Assembly (NCBI GenBank): GCA_947624755.1
Contig: CANQLQ010000025.1
Location: forward strand, 1 to 12,607
From: an uncultured Clostridia bacterium
GTDB taxonomy: Bacteria; Bacillota; Clostridia; Oscillospirales; Acutalibacteraceae
Length of the DNA: 12,607 bases
Direction of reading: 5' to 3'
The notes beneath the pieces were generated by a model. It had not been told where the DNA came from, did no database searches, and saw nothing but the letters and a program-made list of their open reading frames with translations. Both the position numbers and the translations under genes were made by a program. Within the stretch, counting starts at the first letter, position 1. The number at the start of each line of letters is the position of its first letter. Positions 1-6,072 of the stretch are shown here, one piece after another.

Positions 1-257
1 CGCGTAATTCCTGCGGGCGATGCCCATTGACTAAAATTTTACAGTTAACAACGCAAGTCATTTCGCGGCGTAAGAGAAAAAACATAATAAATCTACCCTG
101 CGTAATTGCTGCACGCCATGCGTGCCGATGCCCACTGACTAAAATTTTTACAGTTAATAACACAGGTCGTTTCGCGGCATAAGAGTAAAAGCCTGTATAA
201 ACTACTTCGCGTAATTGCCGCACGCCATGCGTGCCCGTGGGCGATGTCAGCAGAATT
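1..257. repeat. GC-rich tandem hairpin repeat, about 2.5 units
   Basis: Three consecutive related units begin near 1, 99 and 208, each opening with a form of CGCGTAATT. Units one and two continue with a shared stretch (GACTAAAATTTT, ACAGTTAA, TTTCGCGGC, TAAGAG), and the third is cut short near 257. The units differ mainly in which hairpin they carry. The first has GGGC-GAT-GCCC (15-25). The second has GCACGC-CAT-GCGTGC (111-125). The third has the GCACGC hairpin (220-234) followed by a degenerate GGGCGATG. The same hairpins reappear inverted at 3741-3797. No coding frame is convincing here. The array may extend left of the window, and the ylbJ-like gene starts about 40 bases after it. Confidence 0.8.
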
Positions 258-294
258 AATTGGGTGGGTGTTTGCATAAGTATTAAATGGTGAT

Positions 295-1398
295 ATGATG
301 AAAAAGTTTCAAGCAATAAAAAAATTTTTTCCAAAAGAAAAATTGTCTGTTTTAAAATATTCGTTTCTTGTTTTTATATTTTGTCTTATCGGATTTTCAC
401 TATTGAAATTTCCCGATTTGTCCGTCAATGCAGTATCTTCTGCAATTGAAATGTGCCTTTCAAGTGTTATCCCCTCGCTTTATCCGTTTATGATAGTTTC
501 GTCTATAATTGTTTCAGCCTCGTTCAATATCAAAGTACCGAAAATTTTTGAAAAAATCAGTTATACCCTTTTTAAACAGCCCGGGATTTCTCTTATTGTA
601 ATTTTGCTCTCACAAACCGGAGGTTTTCCTGTCGGAGCAGCTTTGATAAATCAGCTTTATAAAGCTAAAATACTTTCAAAAAATCAGTGTCACCGCCTTT
701 TACTGTTTTGTATAAATCCGGGGCCTGCATTTGTAATAAATTTTGTCGGCAAGTTCACTCTCGGGTCACAGGAAGCCGGAATTATTATTTACATAAGCGT
801 TGTTGCTTCGTCTTTTTTAATAGGAATTTTTTCAAGATTTTTTGCCGGGGAAAATGAATTTTTGCCGCAAGATAGGAAAACGGATAAAATTAATTCCTCA
901 CTTTCCGGCTTGATTGTTGAAAGCGTAAAAAAGAACACTTTGACAATGGCGGAAATATGCGGCTGGATAATCACTTTTTCGTGCGTTAACAGTATAATCG
1001 GCACACTAAACATTTCCGAACAAAGCAAAATTTTTATCTGCGTTTTGCTTGAAGTGACTAATGCCTGCAGTAAAATTGCATCACATTATCCGATTGAAGT
1101 AATCGCCGGAGTCATCGGCTGGAGCGGTTTGTGCGTGCATTTTCAGTTGATGAACAGTATAATAAATACATCGCTTAAACTTAAATATTTTTATACGGCA
1201 AGAATCATCAACAGCGCAATCGCAATTTTAATTTGCAAAGTTTTGCTTACCGTCTTTCCGATAAGTCAGGAAACCGCAAATTTCAATGCAGAAAATTTCG
1301 TTGTTTCTTCAGCTTGTATTCCTGTTTCTTTAGGGCTTATTATGATGAGTCTTTTAATTCTTTTAGGCGATAAAGTCATAATAAAAAAGAAGAATTAA
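295..1398 (+). CDS. ylbJ: YlbJ-like sporulation integral membrane protein
   Basis: This 367-residue polytopic membrane protein has about eight hydrophobic segments (near residues 20-38, 55-76, 97-118, 135-152, 161-181, 217-237, 246-286 and 301-321, plus one at 338-358). Motifs that fit the YlbJ/nucleoside-recognition 'gate' family are GGFPVGA at 109-115, NPGPAFVI at 141-148, LLEVTNA at 251-257 and GWSGLCVHFQ at 275-284. In Bacillus subtilis YlbJ is a sigma-E-dependent sporulation membrane protein of about 400 residues; its transported substrate, if any, is not established. The start is one of two adjacent ATG codons (295 or 298), preceded by a weak GGTGA. The second ATG has the better spacing. 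No clear sigma-A promoter is seen upstream, which is bordered by the GC-rich repeat. The family call is fairly firm; the gene name rests on motif recall only. Confidence 0.75.
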   Translation: MMKKFQAIKKFFPKEKLSVLKYSFLVFIFCLIGFSLLKFPDLSVNAVSSAIEMCLSSVIPSLYPFMIVSSIIVSASFNIKVPKIFEKISYTLFKQPGISLIVILLSQTGGFPVGAALINQLYKAKILSKNQCHRLLLFCINPGPAFVINFVGKFTLGSQEAGIIIYISVVASSFLIGIFSRFFAGENEFLPQDRKTDKINSSLSGLIVESVKKNTLTMAEICGWIITFSCVNSIIGTLNISEQSKIFICVLLEVTNACSKIASHYPIEVIAGVIGWSGLCVHFQLMNSIINTSLKLKYFYTARIINSAIAILICKVLLTVFPISQETANFNAENFVVSSACIPVSLGLIMMSLLILLGDKVIIKKKN

Positions 1399-1404
1399 TT
1401 ATGG

Positions 1405-1523
1405 AAGCATGATTTAATCAGAGGTTCCTTAAGGCAATACTTTGTGTATTAACGAGAATTTTTGGGCAAAATGACGGAACAATTTACCGTCAAGCAGGGC
1501 TGCTTGTATTAATCGGTGATTCT
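1405..1523 (+). repeat. AT-rich dispersed repeat, copy 1
   Basis: This copy opens with AAGCATGATTTAATCAGAGG and TTCCTTAA, continues through AATACTTTGTGTATT, and has a core at 1451-1522. By eye the core matches the reverse complement of 12507-12578 at about 66 of 72 positions. It contains two adjacent inverted repeats: TGACGG/CCGTCA (about 1472-1492) and CAAGCA-GGGC-TGCTTG (about 1491-1506). It fills most of the gap between the ylbJ-like gene and the small cysteine protein. No run of T follows the hairpins, so an ordinary intrinsic terminator is not evident. Confidence 0.8.
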
Positions 1524-1539
1524 TTATATCTTTTTATGG

Positions 1540-1568
1540 TTGCAAAAGTTATTATTTTATGATAGTAT
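1540..1568 (+). promoter_or_regulatory. Possible promoter for the 71-residue protein
   Basis: TTGCAA (1540-1545) and TAGTAT (1563-1568) are separated by 17 bases, each matching four of six sigma-A consensus positions. An overlapping TATAAA at 1566-1571 is a better -10 but lies 20 bases from the -35. The site sits about 45 bases upstream of the start at 1616. It is a weak call made by inspection. Confidence 0.3.
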
Positions 1569-1615
1569 AAAGAAAATATGATTAATTGCACTTGCTAAAA
1601 GCGAGGGGAACTTAT

Positions 1616-1831
1616 ATGGGACTTCTTAAAAAGAACAGGAAAATTGAACCGAAATGTGAATATTGTATTTACGCAAGTATTCCGAATGACCGTACTGAAG
1701 CATTATGTTTAAAAGAAGGAGTTGTCGGCCTTGATAATTCCTGCAAAAAATTCAAATATGATCCGCTTAAAAGAGTTCCCGTGAAAATAACTTTTCAAAA
1801 TAATTTTACCGAAGATGATTTTAAACTATAA
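1616..1831 (+). CDS. Small four-cysteine protein, hypothetical (possible zinc-binding)
   Basis: This 71-residue soluble protein is basic at its N-terminus. Cysteines at 14, 17, 31 and 43 form a C-x2-C-x13-C-x11-C pattern, ending in CKKFKYDPLKRVP (43-55). That spacing could hold one zinc ion or be redox-active. I associate the C-terminal motif with small uncharacterised clostridial proteins, but no function is assigned. The ATG at 1616 is chosen because GAGGGGAA (1603-1610) lies about seven bases before it; an in-frame TTG at 1586 would add ten residues but has no such site. The gene stands alone, converging on the alpha-galactosidase gene across a probable terminator. Cysteine content and strong ribosome-binding site argue that it is real. 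Confidence 0.75.
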   Translation: MGLLKKNRKIEPKCEYCIYASIPNDRTEALCLKEGVVGLDNSCKKFKYDPLKRVPVKITFQNNFTEDDFKL

Positions 1832-1873
1832 CTATACGAAAATTTGTATACTGTTTTTATTTCAAACAAATTT

Positions 1874-1917
1874 AAAAAGCTGCAAGCTTACCATTTTCGA
1901 TAAGTTTGCAGCTTTTT
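1874..1917. terminator. Probable bidirectional intrinsic terminator
   Basis: The arms AAAAAGCTGCAAGCTTA (1874-1890) and TAAGTTTGCAGCTTTTT (1901-1917) pair over 17 positions around a 10-base loop. The single irregular position is G-U on the plus-strand transcript and A-C on the minus. A-runs and T-runs sit at the outer ends, so it can serve both convergent genes: it lies 42 bases after the stop at 1831 and 21 bases beyond the alpha-galactosidase stop. Confidence 0.85.
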
Positions 1918-1938
1918 CTGTTATTGCCCGTTTAGTTT

Positions 1939-3657
1939 TTATTTGATTATATAAACTTTAACGCCGTGCTTCTTTGTTGCAGCCGTAATTTCAGTATTAC
2001 ATTCAAACTTTTCGTTTTCCCAAACATCTAAAACTTCATAACTGCTCTTTGATGCAAGATTTACATAACCAAGGTTTGCGATTTTTGAAATATCAACTTT
2101 TGTTGAGGCTTCGCCGTTACCTTTGTTAAATACACAAACAGCAACAGAATTGTTTTCAAGCGGCTTTACAAGAATATCAACAATACCGGTTTTAATTCTT
2201 CTGCATTGAACGGCAAGCGCGTCCTGATCAATGGCTATCATTTCTTTTTTGGTAAGGATCTGATAAACCTTGCTTTCTTTGTCAACTGTACCGTCAGGCT
2301 TAATGAATTTTCTGACATCGTTGCCGAGTATAAGCGGAGCGCACATCATGCACCAAAGTGAAAAATGAGCTTTATTTTCTTCATATGTAAGGTTTCCGTT
2401 GCCTACTTCAAGCATATCCGGATCGTTCCATGCGCCTTGTGCCGAATACTTGTAAAGTCTTACGTTGGTTTCATATATTCCGAGAACCGATGCCCATACA
2501 GCTTTGATATCCGGAGTTGTACGCCAAAGATTTCCGGCTTCAAGTCCCCATTTGTACGGTCTGTTAAGACCCCATTCGCAAATTGAAAAGACGATGGGTT
2601 TTTCTTCTGTGCCGTTTTCCAGGGCATATTGCTTTGTTGCTCTTTTCAGTTCACGTCCCATAAGCTTGTACTGAATGGCGGCACTGTCCATTCTTGAACC
2701 TACGGGATTATCAAATTCTACAGTATTCATTCCCTTATCAAGTGTAATAACCTGCTGGATCCTTCTGCAGCCCTGAGATACTCTGCCTTTACTGAGATAC
2801 ATATGATACTCATCTTTGCCATTGACCATTACCCTAAGGAATCTATCGTTATCCGATTCTTTACGAACTGTCAGCGTAACAGCATATTCACCGCTTTCAT
2901 CTGCATTAACCTCTACACTGAAAGAACCGCTTCGGCTTGAAACGCCGTCAATATATTCTCCGCTGTCATTTTTCTTACTGTTATCCTTTACAATTCTTGC
3001 AAGGCCTTTAAGCTTAATTTCAGACGGTTTAAACTGAGCAAAAGAAGCTTCACCGAGTTTTGAAAATTCAACAAGCGTTACCTTAGGCGCTTTTGAAGGA
3101 ATCGCAACATTATGACAGAAGTCATATTTAAAATATTCAATTCCCCATGAGGCAAAGGTATCGGCATCAATAGCTTCATGACGAAGAGAAGCCGGATAAT
3201 CTTCACAGGTAAGAGTACCGTTTGATGAATAAATACCAAGCTTGAGTCCTCTTAAATTGACATAGTCGGCAAGAGATTTTATTCCGTTCGGGAAGGTTGC
3301 TTTGTCACATTGAAGTCTGCCGCTGTTGTCTCTTGTCGAAGCCTGCCAGCAGTCATCAATGTTTACATATTGATAACCGGCTTCAAGCAGTCCGCTGTCA
3401 GCCATTGCGTCTGCGATTTGCTTGATAAGATCTTCATTGATTTTTGTTGCGAAAAGATTCCAGCTTGACCAGCCCATCGGAGGTGTAAGAGCAACACCGC
3501 TGTTATAGCCGGTATCTGCGCTTTGAGAAAGACGTGTCTTGTTAATAAGGCTTTTCGCCGCGCATAACGGACAATGTTTTTTGGTTTTGTACTGCACTGT
3601 TGCGGCAGCAGCAAGTGCGGCAGCGGTTACACCTGCGGCAATGGTTTTTGTTTTCAT
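1939..3657 (-). CDS. GH27 alpha-galactosidase with inserted CBM-like domain, exported or membrane-anchored
   Basis: This 572-residue enzyme is predicted to release terminal alpha-linked galactose from oligosaccharides or polysaccharides. GH27 landmarks are in order: PPMGWSSWN (59-67), NIDDCW (99-104), GLKLGIYSSNG (137-147), YFKYDFC with nucleophile Asp179, CEWG (360-363), WRTTPDI (378-384) with acid/base Asp383, and WNDPDML (410-416), followed by a small C-terminal beta domain (about 490-572). Between the nucleophile strand and CEWG there are about 180 residues, where human alpha-galactosidase A has about 33. Residues about 190-350 resemble a CBM6/35-like beta-sandwich (GSFSVEVNADESGEYAVTL, then LDKGMNTVEF). 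The N-terminus has MKTK and an Ala-rich hydrophobic stretch (6-22), consistent with a signal peptide or anchor, followed by HCPLC. AAGGAG lies seven bases before the ATG. The gene is monocistronic as far as visible. Enzyme family is firm; alpha-N-acetylgalactosaminidase is the main alternative. Confidence 0.93.
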   Translation of the reverse strand: MKTKTIAAGVTAAALAAAATVQYKTKKHCPLCAAKSLINKTRLSQSADTGYNSGVALTPPMGWSSWNLFATKINEDLIKQIADAMADSGLLEAGYQYVNIDDCWQASTRDNSGRLQCDKATFPNGIKSLADYVNLRGLKLGIYSSNGTLTCEDYPASLRHEAIDADTFASWGIEYFKYDFCHNVAIPSKAPKVTLVEFSKLGEASFAQFKPSEIKLKGLARIVKDNSKKNDSGEYIDGVSSRSGSFSVEVNADESGEYAVTLTVRKESDNDRFLRVMVNGKDEYHMYLSKGRVSQGCRRIQQVITLDKGMNTVEFDNPVGSRMDSAAIQYKLMGRELKRATKQYALENGTEEKPIVFSICEWGLNRPYKWGLEAGNLWRTTPDIKAVWASVLGIYETNVRLYKYSAQGAWNDPDMLEVGNGNLTYEENKAHFSLWCMMCAPLILGNDVRKFIKPDGTVDKESKVYQILTKKEMIAIDQDALAVQCRRIKTGIVDILVKPLENNSVAVCVFNKGNGEASTKVDISKIANLGYVNLASKSSYEVLDVWENEKFECNTEITAATKKHGVKVYIIK

Positions 3658-3688
3658 GAAATTCTCCTTTTCATATTAAATTTTATTC

Positions 3689-3815
3689 TAAGGAAGCACC
3701 GATTAATTCAGTGCACCCTAATTGGCGAGGAAATTTTTCGGCACGCATGGCGTGGCGGGCATCGCCCGCTAGAGTTACGCGGGCACGCATGGCGTGCAGC
3801 AGTTACGCGGGATAG
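3689..3815 (-). repeat. Inverted copy of the GC-rich hairpin repeat
   Basis: Read on the minus strand, this contains CGCGTAACTGCTGCACGCC, like the units at the left edge. On the plus strand the hairpins are GCACGCATGGCGTGG (3741-3755), GCGGGC-ATC-GCCCGC (3755-3769) and GCACGC-ATG-GCGTGC (3783-3797). The flank at 3692-3710 (AAGGAAGCACCGATTAATT) resembles the AAGGAATCACTGATTAAT part of the AT-rich repeat. It lies directly upstream of the alpha-galactosidase gene, so it may sit in that gene's promoter or leader region; no convincing -35/-10 pair was found for that gene. Confidence 0.75.
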
Positions 3816-3897
3816 AAATTATATAAAATTATATTTTTACACCGCGAAAATAATTTGTTCTTAATTTGGTAGTTTCTTTTTTATGTTCCAAAAATCT

Positions 3898-4006
3898 AAG
3901 GTAATACTTTGTGTATTGCCGAGTATTTTGACTAAGTATTACGGAAAATTTGCAAGCAAGATAAATATTAAGCACTAAGCGTGATTTAATCAGAGGTTTC
4001 CTAAAG
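3898..4006 (+). repeat. AT-rich dispersed repeat, degenerate copy 2
   Basis: The left end (AAGGTAATACTTTGTGTATT) matches 1430-1450, and the right end (AAGCGTGATTTAATCAGAGG, 3977-3997) matches the reverse complement of 12475-12496. The middle has diverged: TACGGAAAATTTGCAAGC (about 3938-3956) aligns loosely with the core, but the paired hairpin arms seen in the other copies are lost. The whole 3658-4085 gap is otherwise without a supported gene. Confidence 0.65.
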
Positions 4007-4085
4007 CGCGTATTACTACAGGCGGTGCATACAGGAAATTTTCCGCAAAATAAAGTGCAAATGAATTAAGCGGCCCTACCATATT

Positions 4086-5099
4086 TTATAACAAACCTAA
4101 GCTTTTAAGCAAAAAGACTGTTACAAAAAGTGAGAACATTGAAAGCACACTTGTCCAAACAACAAGTTGAGCAGCAAGTTGGTCGTCACCGCCGATTTCG
4201 CTGACCATAACTGCGCTTGAAACGGCAGCAGGCGAACCAAAGGCGGCAATAAGCGCCGGATATTCATTGGATGTAATTTTTATTATATCGGTATATTTTG
4301 TAAGAATAAATGCGCTTGCAAGTCCTATAACCGGCGCTATCACAAGCTTTAGAATCACACCGACCGAGATTTGTTTGAACATTCCTTTTATGGCGGAAAA
4401 ATCAAATCTTGCTCCGAGAATGACAAGGGCAAACGGCGACGCTACTTTTGATGCGCTTTCAACCGCCTTCATAAGAAACGGACAGTCACGCTCAAGCGAA
4501 AAAACAAGGTTTCCGTCTTCGCCGACGGGTATAAATGACCTTATAAGAAGAACCGCAAGTCCGAAGGAAACGCCAAGAATGAGCGGATTTTTAACCGTTC
4601 GCAAAAGTGTTTCTTTTACACCGGTCTTTTTGTCATTGTCTGAATAATAAGAAAGAACAATAACACCGAGAAAATTGAAAAGCGGAATCAGAACCGCTGT
4701 TATAACCGAGGCAAAAGCAGTGGCGGACGAACCGCCGAGGGAAGCGGCAAGTGAAATTCCGATTATCGCATAATTTGAACGAAACGCATTTTGAGAAATT
4801 ACACCGATTTGATTTCTGTTTTTTGCCGTAAGCGCTCCGGCGGAAACGCCAATTACAAATAATACCAATACAATTATAACACTGAAAATAACCGCTGTCC
4901 AGTTAATATCAGAAAGAGTTTTTATTTCATATACATTATAGAAAAGCAAAATGGGCAAAAAAATCCGAAAAACCATTTTGTTCGCCGTTTTAAAGAAATT
5001 ATCCGAGGCAAAATTAATTTTTCTCAAAATAAAACCAAGCAGTACAAGAAGCAGTATAGGCATTACTGCATTAAACGAAAACATAAATATTTCAAACAT
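4086..5099 (-). CDS. AEC-family transporter (auxin efflux carrier-like permease)
   Basis: This 337-residue permease has about ten hydrophobic segments in two groups of five, separated by a hydrophilic stretch near residues 152-172. Its length and layout are normal for bacterial AEC members, which export or import organic acids and related anions. Family-type positions are FRSNYA (106-111), SPFALVILGARF (221-232) and FGSPAAVSSAVMVSEIGGDDQLAAQLVVWTS (from about 287). The substrate cannot be read from sequence. The ATG at 5099 is chosen because GGTGAT lies about seven bases upstream; an in-frame TTG at 5117 would add six residues without a ribosome-binding site. The gene begins 30 bases after the trmO stop on the same strand, so the two are probably co-transcribed. 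No clear terminator follows it. Confidence 0.88.
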   Translation of the reverse strand: MFEIFMFSFNAVMPILLLVLLGFILRKINFASDNFFKTANKMVFRIFLPILLFYNVYEIKTLSDINWTAVIFSVIIVLVLFVIGVSAGALTAKNRNQIGVISQNAFRSNYAIIGISLAASLGGSSATAFASVITAVLIPLFNFLGVIVLSYYSDNDKKTGVKETLLRTVKNPLILGVSFGLAVLLIRSFIPVGEDGNLVFSLERDCPFLMKAVESASKVASPFALVILGARFDFSAIKGMFKQISVGVILKLVIAPVIGLASAFILTKYTDIIKITSNEYPALIAAFGSPAAVSSAVMVSEIGGDDQLAAQLVVWTSVLSMFSLFVTVFLLKSLGLL

Positions 5100-5129
5100 C
5101 GTATTATCACCAAACAAATTATAGCAAAC

Positions 5130-5837
5130 TCAGGAATTTTTTGCAATATTTTCCGGTCTTATGTCAATTACATTTATGCCGTTTTCTTTGACTTTGAATG
5201 AAATAAGGTGTTCGCTAAAATTCATTTTGTAAATTCTATCTTCGTCATTTTTATATGCAGGATGCGGGTCTTGAGAAAGCACCGCTTTAATTTTTGAAAT
5301 CAAAGTTTCGGGAAAGCTGTCGGCAAGTCCGTCATTAAATACGACTGTCTTATGCGCTTTCCCGCCGTCAAAAGAAAAGCCGTTCAAAGCGTCCTTACGG
5401 CAATCGGTATATGGGATATACGGCTTTATGTCATATATGGGCGTACCGTCAACAAGGTCTGCGCCGCGCACATAAATAACAAAACCCAAAGCTTTTTCGT
5501 ATTCGATTTTTTCAAGCCGAACGCAGGATAGTCCCAGTCTGTTGGGACGAAAAGGTGAACGGCTCGCAAAAACACCTACCCTTTTGTTTCCTCCAAGCTT
5601 TGGCGGTCTTATTGTCGCAGACCAATCATCGTTTTCTATTTTTGAAAACTGCCAAATCAGCCATATGTGTGAATACAGCTCAAGTCCCCTTAAAGCGTTA
5701 GGGTCACGAAATTCGGGTTCAAATACAATTTTTGAAACAAGTTCATTTACAAGTCCGCTTTGTCTTGGAACACCAAACTTTTCGGGAAAATCTGTTCTTA
5801 TATGAGCTATCGGTTCTATAACAAACTTTTCGTCCAT
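5130..5837 (-). CDS. trmO: tRNA (N6-threonylcarbamoyladenosine(37)-N6)-methyltransferase TrmO
   Basis: This 235-residue protein matches the TrmO/TsaA/YaeB family, which uses S-adenosylmethionine to methylate t6A at position 37 of tRNA, fine-tuning decoding. Motifs are IAHIRTDFPEKFGVPRQSG (10-28), LELYSHIWLIW (52-62), GVFASRSPFRPNRLGLS (88-104), DLVDGTPIYDIKPYIPYTD (127-145) and the C-terminal-domain signature DPHPAY (190-195). Length equals that of E. coli TrmO. The ATG has AAAGGGA about seven bases upstream. It is the first gene of the minus-strand pair with the AEC permease, and is divergent from the GH20 operon. No recognised biochemical link connects tRNA methylation to the transporter. 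Some tsaA homologues were once annotated as unrelated domains, but the motifs here are clear. Confidence 0.93.
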   Translation of the reverse strand: MDEKFVIEPIAHIRTDFPEKFGVPRQSGLVNELVSKIVFEPEFRDPNALRGLELYSHIWLIWQFSKIENDDWSATIRPPKLGGNKRVGVFASRSPFRPNRLGLSCVRLEKIEYEKALGFVIYVRGADLVDGTPIYDIKPYIPYTDCRKDALNGFSFDGGKAHKTVVFNDGLADSFPETLISKIKAVLSQDPHPAYKNDEDRIYKMNFSEHLISFKVKENGINVIDIRPENIAKNS

Positions 5838-6012
5838 TTTTATTCCCTTTTATATTTCTGTAAGGTACGTTGAGATAAAATTGATAACATCTCGATTTAT
5901 TAACTTGTTTAAATATTGTAACATAAATTATAGGATAAAGCTTAAAAATTTTATTAATTATTTTTGTCTACATTTTACAAAGCATATAAAAAAACTCTGT
6001 AAAAAACACATA

Positions 6013-6041
6013 TTGAAACTAAAAAATTTTTTAGTTATAAT
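6013..6041 (+). promoter_or_regulatory. Sigma-A-type promoter of the GH20 operon
   Basis: TTGAAA (6013-6018) and a perfect TATAAT (6036-6041) are separated by the optimal 17 bases. Transcription would start near 6048, which places the usable GH20 start codon at 6073 and rules out initiation at the far upstream TTG (5881) on this transcript. The rest of the 235-base divergent gap (5838-6072) is very AT-rich; no equally clear promoter was found for trmO on the other strand. Confidence 0.75.
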
Positions 6042-6072
6042 TTTCATAGTATATAAAATGGATGTGAAATTT

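Noticed and set aside
1..257. CRISPR array
   Set aside because: The repeat units are about 100 bases, vary in content, and are not separated by unique spacers of constant length; no cas gene is present.
1491..1506. Intrinsic terminator for the ylbJ-like gene formed by CAAGCA-GGGC-TGCTTG
   Set aside because: No T-run follows the stem, and the same hairpin belongs to the dispersed repeat.
3574..3864. A plus-strand open frame of 96 codons across the GH27 start and the GC-rich repeat
   Set aside because: It is antisense to the GH27 gene start and otherwise runs through hairpin repeats; no initiation signal or family-like content.
3990..4082. A 30-residue minus-strand frame (begins MVGPLNSFALYF) just after the AEC transporter stop
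   Set aside because: It looks somewhat protein-like, but it has no ribosome-binding site, its end lies within the AT-rich repeat tail, and no homolog can be checked here. It may be a repeat-borne remnant.
4086..5837. A functional system linking TrmO and the AEC permease
   Set aside because: They are probably co-transcribed, but no established pathway joins t6A methylation to organic-anion transport; adjacency alone is not enough.
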